64,000 bases of DNA, from contig OZ316897.1 in assembly GCA_973895155.1 (NCBI GenBank), positions 1,984,001 to 2,048,000 of the forward strand. Direction: 5' to 3'. A program made the translations under genes and the position numbers. The stretch comes from Marsupella aquatica (taxonomy: Eukaryota > Marchantiophyta). Each line of letters starts with the position of its first letter. Positions within the stretch are counted from its first letter, which is position 1. Shown one piece after another: positions 13,201 to 26,190 of this stretch. The notes under the pieces were generated by a model, which had not been told where the DNA came from, made no database searches, and was given only the letters and a program-made list of their open reading frames with translations.

Positions 13201-14504
13201 ATATTTGCATGGAATGGTAATAAAACATGTGGTGCAAACTTTTGCGCTCAAACCATGCCACCTTGGTTTCTGTATTCTGGAACATTTTCTGCTTCAGAAT
13301 CTGTACAAATCAGTTTTTATATGTCTTCCCAACTGTTCATGTGGAACATTTTGTGAATGTAGCACGGTGCAAGACAAATCCAGTCAAATATGCCAAAAAA
13401 CATCTTGTAGAGTGATTACATATACTTATCACAAAGCTGTTACATGCATGCTAGGGCCAAGGATTTGCATGCGTAACCTGGGGCACCCACGCTCTTCACA
13501 TTAAGGCAAACAAAAATAAAAGCTTAAAATGCCTGAATTTTTCACTTAGTAACTAAGTCATGGATGTAGCCAAAACTTTGCTTGATCTGAGTTAGTGTGA
13601 GTAACACTAATTGCGGTGAATATTGTAAAGATGATTAAAAAAATATGCAATACAGATTTTTCCTTGCATTCTAATGGTCCGCATCTAGTGTCACCACTAT
13701 GGTAGGTCTGCAAGCAGGCCATGGCTGTCCTCTGAGGGAATGTCGACAATACCCCTGACTTGTGGTCTGACTTGTGGTTCAAGAAAGGCAAAGAGGAAAC
13801 ACCTTGGCAAGGGGCCCCTTGTGATAAATGCGTTGAACAGCTCCACTTTAAACCGCCACTAGCCATATAAAAGGGGTAAATGGCAAGCTAGGGCAGTTCA
13901 TTGTCTCTAGAGGGTGCCCTATAAAGGCTCAGCTCCCGCTAGCCCAAAGCCAGAGTCCTCTAGCCCCAGCCAGAGCCTCCTCACTGTGTGTCAGTTAGGG
14001 TGTAAGTGGGTGTCTTGGTGTTTATGTGCGGTCGTGAATGAGAGGGTGCGTGAGTGCATTTTTTAGATCAAAAAGCTACTGCCATAGCCATGGCCTCTTG
14101 TGACCTGAAAACCTCGGCAACCAAGATGCGCTGCATCCTTCGACTGAGCTGATGCAAATACAAATCTGATCCTTTGAGATCTTATGCCAATACAAGTGAA
14201 CTGGCTGATCAAACAGGAAGATGAAGGATGAACTGTGGCTATGGAGTGTGGCCTGCAGTGGTTCTTGTCCAAAACTTCCATCCAGCCAGCTTAGTTCCTG
14301 GGCATAGGAATCACAGCGGAACAACGCAACCTTGCCACTCATACACACACATCTATATGCCTTTCGCTGTCCACGCTTCAACTCATCAAGTGCTTCGTTT
14401 TGTTATTGCTCACTTTATCAAACGAGCTATAGTGCAGGTACTCAGCCGATGATAGTAGTCTAGCTGAATTAGGTGGGATCGGACGAGACATTGAATTGTG
14501 TGAT
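10266..14504. other. Intergenic with local duplications; no gene seen
   Basis: Nothing recognisable as protein. A tandem duplication with 92-bp period lies at about 10988-11171 (unit starts 'ctgatcaagaatggagc'). A shorter duplication around 'gatcaattggt.actcat' lies at 10650-10720. At 13864-13875 'tataaaagggg' followed within 60 bp by 'tataaagg' resembles a promoter inside a repeat, perhaps an LTR; no paired copy was found. The segment 11385-11500 resembles 18025-18140, a dispersed repeat. Confidence 0.4.
10988..11171 (+). repeat. 92-bp tandem duplication
   Basis: Two units starting at 10988 and 11080 share nearly every base, including 'ggtaaagcagtacctccagt' and 'ggtcaatgttaccttc', with only scattered substitutions. 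Recent local duplication. Confidence 0.85.
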
Positions 14505-14885
14505 GAAAATCTTATTTATAAAGCGTCAACTACAAGCTAGAGTTGGGCCTAGGCTTCTAGAGTGAAGCTTCTATACAGTAACTCCATGGTTCATCATGTG
14601 GATGGTAAAACTCATGACCGTGATGTATATTTTTTGTCATGATTTCTATTTACATTAAAAAATGTGTTTTATGGCCAACATAACATGTGTGCATAGAAAG
14701 GGTGATGTGCATAGAAAAGAATAATGGTATGTTATATATGATTATTAAAATGATTACATGCATGATGTTTTTTTATCATTTCATTAATCTTCAAAGAATG
14801 TGAATAAGGAATATATTTCGGTGACATTTTTATTGTCATCCCCGCTATTCATGTTCAAAGAAGGGATAGTCGGGGCTAGTAGAGT
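14505..14885 (+). repeat. Left arm of a 3.4-kb fold-back
   Basis: This arm aligns, with indels and substitutions, to the reverse complement of 17525-17910. Shared anchors in order: 'aaagcgycaact', 'tagagtgaagc', 'gtaactc.atggtt', 'aaactcatgac', 'atttcta', 'catttcattaatcttcaaag', and 'gtcggggctagt'. Arms of this length enclosing about 2.6 kb fit a fold-back or long-TIR DNA transposon remnant; no transposase is visible inside. Confidence 0.7.
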
Positions 14886-17524
14886 TAACTAGGCACTCAC
14901 TCTTGGACATGCTTTCTGTGCAAGTGTTTTCCTCTGTTTTGTTTGGAGAGTGGCTTTCCAAGTGAGGGGAAATTTCTCAGCTAGGACAGTTGCTGGTGCC
15001 AAAGTTGAGCCACTGTAGTTTTGAGAGAAAGAGAGCTACCACATATCTAGGAAAAGTATTACTTGAGGTGCAAGAAAAGGATCCATGAACGAGGTAGCCA
15101 GGAACGTGAGGAGATGGCCTTTGTACAATAAGTGCTGTAGAGTTTGATTTGAAAATAGTTTAGTCTATTTATGGTACCAACATTAAGCTAGTTTGATTCC
15201 CTAAACAGTGTAATCTATTTGTGGAACCAACATTAAGCACATTAAGATTGAGTCTCATGTGGGACCTCCATCAATCTACAGTATCAAGCTCACATTTCAA
15301 AGTCTCCTGGGATCATTTCATGCCTTCCGGATCAAGAAAGGGATATGATAAAAAAAACCTTCAACTCCTCAATCACAGCAAGCACTTCACTAAAATAAGG
15401 CAAATAGATGCAACACACAAAAGGAGGAAAATATGATAATTTTAAAAGCAGAGCGAAGAGGAAGAAAATACTCCAAACAAAAAAAAGGACAAGGAATGGA
15501 TTAATAAAGTTTATGGGGGCACCTCATAAGTACATAGGTTAGCTTATTTGCATCTCCTATGAATTAATGTCATACTGGTGTTTTTTTTTCAATTCATATG
15601 GCCATTTAGTAAGGGTCCATTGTCTTTCAAGTTTGATAGTGCTTAATAGCCCAATGCCCATGCATTGCACTGATGTCGTTGCTACCATGTGGTCATAGCA
15701 GAAGTTTTGTCTTTTTGGCTAGCTTGTTGTTACAAAAGTGTTCTTGTTTGAACAAGTTGCTATTATAAGTGCCATTGTTTTAGCCAGGTTATTTCTATGA
15801 AAGGGTTGTTGTGGCAAAAATTATTGTCATTTTGGCCGGGTTACTGCTGTGATGGTGTTGGTAGTTTGGTTGAGTTGTCCTGGTGGTTGGGTTGCTATTG
15901 CAGCAAGTGATGTGTTTGAAGAGTGATGAAGAATTTGAGAGGAGAAAGGGGACAGTTGTGAGATGAGCCTATGGGCAATAAAAACTGGGACAGACAAGGT
16001 GGACAAAGACAAACGGTTTGGGAGAAACAAAGACGAATACATGCATGATTAGGAGCCAAAGACAAGTCATTCCCAAGAGGTGGGGCAAATAAAAAGAATC
16101 ATTCACGGGCCCCAACAAATACTCAATAGAGAAAATAAAAAAAAGAACAACCATTCCCCTCTCAATCATATATATTTACTCCCTGACAAGTACTCCCTCA
16201 TGGTTCCCAAATAACCTCCCCCAATCCAAAACTTGCTCTCATCCGCTCCATTTCCTTATTATGTGGTTTGTTGTGCCTTGCTTCTACAGTTGACTCTCTC
16301 TAAGTGCACAATCCATAAGCGCTTACCCCTGATTAATGCAGGTCATCCTCTTCTTCCCTTTTCTTTTACACAAGATAAACGCTTTTCCTAAGTGCACACA
16401 GGACTAAAATCATTTCACTAAATGACAACTTTATGAGTGCTTACCCTCAATAAGCATCTCTATGCTCTTATTGGTAAATACACAAAATCATGAAATTACA
16501 TTTACAGATAAATGCATGCCCATTCTTAGTAGAGTATAAAATGCACTTAAGGAGGGTGAACACAGAAGTATTTAGGGCAGGGATACTAAGTACAAGGGTG
16601 CTAACTCTGATAGGTTTCCATTGCATCTCATTATCCATGGCAATGCAGTAGTAGTTCACGCTACGCTTAACCATACTACCAGTGTGCAGAAGTCTTGGCA
16701 ATTGAGTCGAACACTCATTGACATTACTACTATGATTGCACGGGAGAGACGGTGACACTGCTATCCTATTGTCCCATTTTTGGGGTGTCTGACTTGCTGT
16801 TCTATGTGGTACAACCTACTCCTATCTTGGGCGGTGTCTTGTTTCAGGCCTCTTGCCTTTGTTGGATGGTTGGCCCTTGTTATTGCCGTCATCCTGGTGT
16901 GCAGGGTGGTTTCTTTTGGGTGGTTTTGCCCCCTTTGAGTGTAGTTTTTGTGTGTTTTGGCCCCCTAGGTCTGTTGTTCTTTGTGCCCTGCTGGTCTTTG
17001 CCGCGGCAGCCTCTGGAATAAATGGGCACTCTGCCACTTTGTGCTTTAAAAATATATATGAAAAAAGGTACAAGGGTGAGGGACTCTAAATTTAACAAAT
17101 GAATCTAAATCAAGCGCACTTATTGATTAGTGCACTTTGTAGAGGAGGTGGGCTTATCAAGGAATGCAACACCTGGTTTACTGCATGTTGGATCCCTCTT
17201 CCCCAGAGAGTACACTTAGAAAGAATAAACTGCATATGTATGCCTTCATACTTACATACCCCAAACTTTTTTTAAATGTGATGTGGGGCTCCATAGGGTT
17301 CCCTATTTGATTTCAGCCCCACTTACACATGATTGCCACTTGGCAAGCCCTCAGTCAACTCCCATGTGCGACATTGAGGACTCAGGTCCCGGTTTGGCCT
17401 TACCCAGACTAGTGGGAAAGGCTAAGATGATTTAAATCTCTATCCAATGGCCACAATCAGTTCCCGCTCTTTTTATTTTGTAAACAGACCATTGGAGTGC
17501 AAAAGGCAGGATTGTTTACTATAG
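14886..17524. other. Interior of the fold-back; no coding capacity recognised
   Basis: Short frames only. The piece at about 16790-17075 is T/G-rich with Trp/Cys-rich frames on the plus strand and an Ala/Lys-rich frame on the minus strand; it resembles the 3' part of a non-LTR element in style but carries no recognisable domain. Nothing identifies a transposase. Confidence 0.35.
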
Positions 17525-17910
17525 TTGTTAGATTGTTATGACTAGCCCCGACTACCCGTTCTTTGAACGTAAATAGTAGAGAGTACAATAAAAAATTATC
17601 AAAATATATTTTCTATCTATATTCTTTGAAGATTAATGAAATGATAAAAAAATTCATCATTTTAATAGTCATATATAATATACCCTTCTCCTTTATGTGC
17701 ACATGAGTATTTTTTAATGCACATATGTTGTGGTGGGGCCATAATGCATATAGAAATTATCAAGGAAAACTGGTGTGTACATTGATGATGTCATGAGTTT
17801 CTCCCATGCACATGATAACCATAGAGTTACGGTCTAGAGGCTTCACTCTAAACCTAGAGTCTTAAAAGTAGACTTGAGTTGGCGCTTTAATAGTAAGATG
17901 ATAACCCTCA
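17525..17910 (-). repeat. Right arm of the fold-back
   Basis: Inverted counterpart of 14505-14885. The junction-proximal block 'actagccccgac' near 17540 pairs with 'gtcggggctagt' near 14870, and the distal block around 17845 ('tagaggcttcactctaaacc') pairs with the 14550 region. The arms are diverged, so the element is old. Confidence 0.7.
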
Positions 17911-18239
17911 CTCAGAATCATAGCTGAGGCAGGTGGCTTTACAAGATGTGGGGGCCCACAGATACTTCACTCCCTGTAGAGTGTAGACTCTATACCAATA
18001 ATGAGTGGAAATGGTTCCATATGGCTTTACAAGGACTAACGGGCTAGGTATGGTGTCTACTGATCCTCCTTGCCCACCTACTGTAGCAGTGCACCAAAAG
18101 AAATACTGATTTTGAGTGCTTATTTTGCCTAAATTTTAAAACGCCTGCAGATGTACCCTGGTTGTGTGGAGTTAGGTAGGGGGCTTGGTTACGGGTCCAG
18201 TTAGAGACTTCCGTAAATCTGAAAATTTTGTCAAAATTT

Positions 18240-18530
18240 CACGTCACCCCGTAAATATACAGCCATTAGATGGTTTGAATCGAACGATCTACATCCATTT
18301 TGTGTGTGAAGACTTGTGTGAAGGCTCGTGTGGCCTCTCAACTGAAAATGAGCTTTCATACCGTTAGATGTTATGAATCCAACCATCCAGATTCATTTTG
18401 TGTGTGAATACTCATGTGGTCTCTTAGCTCAAAAAGGACTTTTATACCATTAGATGTTTTGAATCCAACGATCTATATTACTTTTGTGTGTGATGCCTCG
18501 TGTGAAGAGTAATGTCACTTCTCAACACAA
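18240..18530 (+). repeat. Three-copy tandem repeat, about 90 bp
   Basis: Units near 18258, 18357 and 18447 share 'ccattagatg.tttgaat', a 'cgatc' block, 'attttgtgtgtga' and a closing 'tctca' segment. AT-rich and non-coding. Confidence 0.65.
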
Positions 18531-18974
18531 ACAACTCTATCAAACTAAACCTATCCATGCTTGGATGTTGACATAACTAGATTATGCCCTTTATGGTGCC
18601 TAAAGAATAAGAAGAACTTGGGCAATATGTGGGCTTTGAAAAAAATCAATATTTGAAAAATCTTCAGGTTGGGTATAAAGTGTATTTTAAAAGGCAATTT
18701 AATTGCAATAAAATAAATAAATAAGCTTGGTAAGCAACATATAAAGCATTCTCTCAACCTCTTGACGCCACACAAGTAAATTGGGAAAGAATACTAAAAT
18801 ATAAGTAGGGGTGAAAGATCATGAGGAAGGTGGGATGAATAAGCGAGGGTTTGGTCATGGGAAACTTACATTGAAGTTTAATGCAAGGATTGTTAAGATG
18901 TTAACATGTGGAAGGGTCTAGTTATGAAAATATTGTTTTGAAATGGTATTGAATGTTAGATTTTTGGAATGTAA

Positions 18975-19515
18975 ACTCCAGAGTATTATAACCTTGTTTT
19001 TAAGTTACAACTTGTCAAACAATACTCAAACCCTTGAATACATGTGTACCAATTGCCTTAATTTATGACCTTATTGATTTTAAAGTTACAAATGGGGTCA
19101 AACATTATACCGACCCTTGTAGATGTGTGTACCAAAATGCCTTGACTTGTAACCTTCCCAGATAACCTTATTAATTTTGATTTTGAAGTTACAACTAGGG
19201 TCAAGCAGTACACTAACCCTTGTAAATGTGTGTACCATGTAGTGTCTTAACTTGTAGTTACCTTATATTGATTTTATAAGTTACAACTGGGGTCAAACAG
19301 TACACCGACCCTTGCAGATGTGTGTACCAGGATGCCTTAACTTGTAACTTTATATTGATTTTGAAGGTACAACTGGGGTCAAACAATACACCGACCCTTG
19401 CGGATGTGTGTAACAGAATGCCTTAACTTGTAACCTTATATTGATTTTGAAGTTATAATTGGGGTCAAACATTACACCGACCTTTGCATATGTGCGTACT
19501 ATAGTTTATTGCCGT
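18975..19515 (+). repeat. AT-rich tandem repeat, five to six copies of about 90-110 bp
   Basis: Repeated in order: 'gttacaactggggtcaaac', 'acaccgacccttgcagatg', 'tgtgtacca', 'atgccttaacttgtaacctt', 'atattgattttgaag'. Copies start near 19002, 19082, 19187, 19272, 19367 and 19450; indels make the spacing irregular. Non-coding. Confidence 0.75.
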
Positions 19516-22500
19516 AACTCGAATAATATGATATGCACCTTATAATTATAGTACCTGATTGATAGTAAACTTAAGTGAATAACTTTAGGTACAAAGAGCT
19601 AACTTCTCCATTTTTGGAATCCAACAAAGGGCAAATTTCACTTTCTCAATATGTAATGTGCTAAGATAATCATAACAATATGAAACACAATTACAAAAGA
19701 CTCATCTACCTACCAAGAGCATTGCTTTTTACAAAAAAATTGCAAATTATGAATACTTATAGTTTTGTTAAGATTGCATAAATCTATTGTGTTGATTCAA
19801 ATAGAAGCTCTAAGTGTTGTGGTAAATAATTAATATACTTATATTTGCACATCCATATATGATAATGCTATAAATTTTTAGCTTTTCTGATAATTTATTT
19901 GAAAATAAACACTATTATGATAAATATAACATGTGTGAAAATTAAATTTTAAATTATAGATAGTCCATGCTTGATTTAGCTTTATGAGTGAACAACTTTA
20001 GCAATCACACTTATTCAATGGGGAAAAAAGAGAGAAACAAACCTCTATTTCAAGCTTAGATGATAGCTTGGGGTTGTTTCTTAGTGATGCCAAAATTTGT
20101 CTACAAACTCACACAAAATTGCTCATGTCAATTGAATGGACAAAATACCAAGTCACTTCACAAATAACAAATAAACACAAATTCTAGCCATAAAAAATAT
20201 GCACTGATATAAACATTTACCTTGATGGTAGTCACCATGAGAAATCTTAAAAAAAATCTTGGATGCCACTTGAGTGTAGCTCCCCCCAGGCCTCATTCAA
20301 ACATATTCCTTGAATGCACACCAAAAAACTCATAAGCATAATCTCAAACTCACTTACACATTCAAGAATAGCCAATTATTCTCAAAACATTAAATTATTC
20401 TATTATTATAAAATCTCCACAAAAATAAGGCTATGACTTTCTATTGATTAGTAAAACATACATTTAAAAAACAGAAATGAAATCAATATGTTTCTCCTCT
20501 CATGAAGGTGAAGGTGGCTGTATATAAAGTTACTCTCTTCCAGTCTTTCCAACATGATCATTATGATTCTACACTTATGGTTTTTTTCTTTGTTTCCATT
20601 TGCCAGCCATTAAAATTGATGAGAATTTTGTTTTTGTCATTACTAGACAAATCATGATGAATAAAGTACATTTTCCAAACAAAAAGTATACTTGTCTCCC
20701 CATAAAACAATTAAAAAACCAATGCTATGAATAGTTTTTGAGTTTATGAATTTGTTTTCTAGTGATGTCAACTTTTATTATGCAAACTTCAAATACTTTA
20801 AAAAATATATCATAATTTCATAGACAAGTCCAATGCGTAGTTATCCATTGCACAAAAATGTTACGAGACAATGAAGTGCAGGTGATTGCCTAGCTCCTTG
20901 CCTCCAAGATAGTTTGTTGCTCACCCTTGTGATGAATAATTTGTCACTCGAACAAGCAAGGTGATGGCTATAGTGAGGAGTTGCAATGTGAATTACACAG
21001 AGAGGTGAAAAGAACTTGAGAAAGGTGGAGACAAACAAATGATGACAATATTATGTACCACGCTAAAAGCTCCTTCCAAATTCTTGGCAGTGTATTTGTG
21101 CACATCATAGAGTTTTGGCAAACTTGACGACTAGGAAAGACCAGGAAAGAGAGCTAGTAAAACAAACAAATACAATATTACCAATGTGTCAAAAAAATTG
21201 AACTGGACTCACATACTAGTTGTTATGTTGCCCAACAACAGCAAATAAAAAAAGGAGAAACGAGGAGATAGAGGACCGAAGAAAAGGGTACTAAAGAGGG
21301 ATAAATGTTTTACAAATAATGAACTGTTCCAGTCTTCAAAACTGATCCCCCTTTTTTGCCCTCCCAAGCCAAATCAAACTTTCCCCATGTCTGTCCATCT
21401 TTCCCTTTACACTTTCACATGTCCAAAGGTTCTCTACATATATAACACTGCCAATCTAGGGTTCTAGACGCCAGATGGAACCCTTGGATTGTGGAACCAA
21501 GAAATCTGCCTCACTTTAAAATAAAAATAGTACCATGGGGGACTCTGGAATGGTTCTCTGATTGTTCCTCTATTCAAAACAACCTTTGGGAGCTTGGACA
21601 TGAGCCTGATAAGTGACCCTCCTTTACCAGGCCTTTCACTTTATTATTGGTCAGTAGGGCTTTAGTTCCTTTGCGACGGGGTTTCTGCCTTTTTTTGGCT
21701 CTTTGGTCTTTCCTGGGTTTTTCCCTTGTGTATCCTTTCTTGCATTGGGTACTTTTAATTCTTTGGCAGTGTGACATATATTCTTTAGTACTTTAGTTCT
21801 TTGGCAGTGTGATACAAAGATGTCTTGAAAGGTAACTTTTTCCATTTGTCCAATGCAATAAAATGAGTTTGGAATATTTCCAGAACAGAGAAAACACTTG
21901 GTGTCTAGGTTGCAACAACTGCTCACTGAGAGGGTCCTGCTGGTCAACTCAGGTGGCCAGAAGTGACTTGTGACCAACAGGTCTAGATTTCAGTGCTTCA
22001 ACACACGCCACTTGTGCCCATTGCTCAAAGTTTGTTTTCCTCTGCACTTAACTATCTCTGAGTGAATACTCTGGGGAAGATAAATCCTGTGTGCACTAAC
22101 CATGTTTTGCCTTCCTTGAATAAGTGCAAACCCCCTTAAGATTTGGACATCAATAGTGGCCCTTTTGTCAGTGAGCAGTCTCTTGACTTGTTGCACAAAT
22201 TGTACATCCCTGCCCTAAATTTAGTGTCCAGCTACATAAGTGCATTTTTTACTCTACTAAGAAGGGATGTGCACTTATCAGTAAATGCAATCAAATGAAA
22301 TTGTGCGCTTAATAATAAGTGTGCACCCTTTCTTAGTAAAAAACAAAATGTGCTTATCAAGAATTCTGCACTTTATAAAGTTGCTGTTTAGCAAAATGAT
22401 CCCAGGCCTGTTTGCGGTTAGAAGAGGGCAAAACTAGTGCAACCTTTGTGTACAATAAAATGAAGAAGAGGATGCCTTGCACTAAACCAGCTTTTGAGAT

Positions 22501-25500
22501 AATGGAGTTTGAGCTTTCAAAGAGCCGCCTGTAAATGCAAAAACCCAAATCATGATGACATGATGATGCTCCATAAAAAATTACAGTGTTTGACCCTTGT
22601 TAGGGTCAGTTACTTTCTTGTTGCAATGAACTTAAAGAGTTCTCCCTTAGTTGGCTCCTTAGTTGGCTCCAAGGTAGAAATAAAGTAGACTGAAAGTTTT
22701 TTAAACCTGACAATTATGGTCAAGCTCTCTAGTAAATTGGATAGGTGACGTGGGGTCATTTGGGAAATCCATTTTCTACTCGAAGCACTTGCACCCAGGG
22801 AACTACACTCTTTGCAGTATTTACTGTCACCAATTTAAGTTCTGTGGCCACAAATTTTTGGGCAGTTCCAATACATAGTGTGTATGATACTAATAGTGTA
22901 TGATACTAATTACCACCACCAGTCAAATAGTATCATCTATATTCCTGCATACAATTTTCAAGTCATTATTTTACAAGACCTTGCAATCTTTGTCCCATTC
23001 AACGGAATTCCTTTAACTCACATTATGCTGACATGATGAAAAGGATTGAGATGCTTCCCCGGGATGCTTCAATGGGAAGAAACGTTATAATAGTATGATA
23101 GCATTTTTATCATTCACTTTTGTGCATAAGACATCCCATGTTTGTCGACTAAATTGTTCTCCTCATCTATTGAATCGCTTGCCAATTGGAGAAACCAATG
23201 CTTGCCTGGATTGAGCAATTTACCAAAAGAATCCCCTATCCCAATCCCCATCCACTGTCCAGCAAGCAACATCTCTACTTTTTTTCTTCATACCTCTTTG
23301 TCCAGGCATCTTTAATTTTTGAAAAGAAGTACATGGCTGGCAATCATAAGTTGGATTAATTTGCTGGACGATACTTAATCTATGTGTTAATCTCATACAA
23401 AGGTACCAACACTCTTGGTGCCTGGTTGTATCTACTGTAATTGTCCATCCATTGAACCTTAACTCTTCCTCAATTTTGTGGTTTGTTTGATCTTCATCAA
23501 GTAACCACAGAGAAATGTAACACTGATTGTTGTTTATATCCTCAAGACAAGAACTTGAATTGCTTTCAACCTTCAAGACATGAATGCAATAGAGGGAAAC
23601 AAGGAGCAAAAACATGTCGTGGAGCCCATTAGCAGCAAGAGCATTCTCCAGCTATTCTTGTCAATATCCTAATGAATATTCTTGCCTAGTGTTACTTGAA
23701 ATTTTGGTTTTCTTTTCTAATGTTAAACAAGGGTGAGGGTAAATAGTGTCACTCGAAGGAAAACCAAGGCTCACACAGTAATTAGTGTGTGTGAGGCTAT
23801 TTTTGGGTGACGCCACTTACATAGACCAATTACTGTAAAGAGTGTACCTATAAACTAATCAGATTTAATTTATAAAGATGGCTAACATTAGTCGGGCCTG
23901 AGTTGGAAGACATTGTTAGGCAAGAATAGTAAGCACATGCTTTGCTAAATACAGCAATGGACCCGTGTTCAGCTACCTGTAGCAGCTGACTAATTTTAGC
24001 AGCCCATCCAAACGTGGAAATACACAGATTATACTTTAAAAGGGCCCCTTTAAGACCAAGGTATCTCACAATGTGTTGAATTTTGGCATGCTTCTATGAC
24101 AATGGGATGGCTAAAAAATTTAATTTAATTTTGAGTAAGGATTTGCTCTCCTCAGCTCACTTGAAATAGTCCAATACATACTTGGGAAACTTCGTCATTA
24201 ATATATGCTTGAGTTTAATTCTCATTGTTGAATGTAAACCAAACTGTCAGCCTCAAAGGTTGGATCATCACATGCTCAATTCTTTTGCATGATTGTGAGT
24301 AGTGGCTAGCGCCCTCCCCTTTCCAGGGAGGCTTCATGCAAAATAGAAAATAAAGGGTTTTCACAGTGGTTTACAAACACTACATGCACAAAAAGAGGTA
24401 GCGGGAAAGGTTATATGACAAACTCAAACTGTGCTCTCATGAGGACATCTGGGCGATTATGAGATTATTGCATTGCCACTCGTTTTAGTTTTTAGTCAAA
24501 CTATATACTTTTGCCACAATTTCTAGTCCAGGCAGTAAACAAAACTGGCAACTTAGTAAATCTCTGTATGACAATTTCTATGTCATTGCATGGCAGTGTG
24601 AAAGCTCAACTCTAGGGTCAGTGGTAAGCCTGGCGGATCATTGAACGTCATGTTCGTTATTTTCATGCCATTTGGAAGAAAATCTTAAGGGACTCAGCTG
24701 TGAGATTTCTGGGGTTTGTGACAATCCTATCTTTATCCCATCTGCCAAAATGATCTGTGCACAGTTTGTCCGACAATCTGAAATACTAATGTAATTACTT
24801 AGAGCCCCTTTCAGTTTTTCAGGTCAGGGAGTTTCGATCTTTCCGTGTATTGTTTTGCAAGGAATCATTAATGGCAGAAAGGCTTTCTTACAAATTGGCA
24901 GATTCATGGAAGACAAAGTAGTGAAGGTGCTCTAGTTTCAAGGTTGAACCTCACCAATTCCCAAACAGGGTGGTAGGTGATGTGCTTTCATCATCCTGTC
25001 TTCAAAATCATGAGGACACAGTAGAGTAGACGACTGGACATGTATTTTGAGTTTGAGCCAGGGTTGCCATCAAATCGACGGCATTCTTAATACATTTCAG
25101 TCCTCTGAAATAAATGTGGATGCATTGGGTCAGCTAAGATCAAATAACAGCCTATGGAGATACAAAGTGGGAAAAACGAAAAACTCTACTTGATGCTTGC
25201 TGGCAACAGCGCCAGCAATAATTGAGAATCAGGCTCCTAGCCTGCTTTGATCGTGCCATCGCCGTTGACTCCAGTATTTGGGCACAACTAGCAGTCAGGT
25301 ACTTGGAATATACATTAGCTGTTGCTAATAAGAAACCTTGCTTCACTCCAAACAAAACCAGTAGCTTTGCGTCCTGTCAAAGTCGGAGGATGCAAGCACA
25401 CCTGTTGTAAACTTTTATATTCATTTTGTACTGCTATTTACAAGGCTCCAGTAGAATACAGCAACACAACTCTATAACATGTTCCGCTGAAGACTATGAT

Positions 25501-26190
25501 TATGTACAGGATTATGTACAGGAAGTAATACAACTACCTAGATTATACACTGCTCCAAGTTTTTTTATCCGCAATCTTTGATGTTGGGTATCACACATGA
25601 TTGTTGGTAGCCTGATCATAGATTGGACTTAGTCCTAGCATAATCCACCGGAAGCGTCGCAAAGGCTACCAAAATCTGTACTCCAAGAAAATTCCATTAA
25701 ATCTACACACAGAAAATCCAGAACTCAGTAACGAGTTATTACAGCGGGCAGTCCGTCATCAAGTTGCTAGAGTTCAGTATTCAAGAATTCCAGCATTGCT
25801 GGCAGTTTAAATGGTTCATAAAGATAACTGAACGCATAAATTGCAATCTTAACCTGACTTTTCAGGAGTTCTCTTTGATGTCTTTGATGTAAGACTTCAA
25901 ATGGAGATTTTTCTGCCCCTCCATGGGACAAGGGAGTTTGAAATGCTAGGGAATTGGAATAGCTAGGGATAAGGCAGCTGATACGGGACCCATTGTCACT
26001 TATGGTTCGATGGGAAGTTGTATGTGTGCTGGCCAAACAAGTAGTTTACTAGTGGCTTGCTGCTAACAGGAGGACGATGATATTTCTGTCAAGTTGCTTC
26101 GCAACAATCAAATCGTTAACACCTTCACTTCTCTGCAATCAAGATCTTTTTGACAATCAATTGACTCTTTTGAAAACTCAGGTTCAACAT
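19516..26190. other. AT-rich intergenic, no gene seen
   Basis: Six-frame reading gives only short frames without family signal, including one of 131 codons at 23220-23615 on the minus strand that I could not place. A piece of a dispersed repeat lies at about 21640-21790. The part from about 25400 to 26190 is downstream of the bifunctional nuclease gene and may include its 3' untranslated region. Confidence 0.4.
21640..21790 (+). repeat. Dispersed repeat family A, copy 1
   Basis: Contains 'gtcagtagggctttagttcc' followed by a T/G-rich stretch ending near 'ggcagtgtgac'. The same order occurs at about 30215-30430, 35500-35600 and 63680-63910, always on this strand. Confidence 0.5.

Noticed and set aside
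13860-14060. LTR retrotransposon long terminal repeat
   Set aside because: A TATA-like 'tataaaagggg' and a GC-rich downstream segment look LTR-like, but no second copy, primer-binding site or polyprotein was found.
23220-23615. 131-codon minus-strand frame as a retroelement fragment
   Set aside because: Looked for integrase, protease or reverse-transcriptase motifs and found none.
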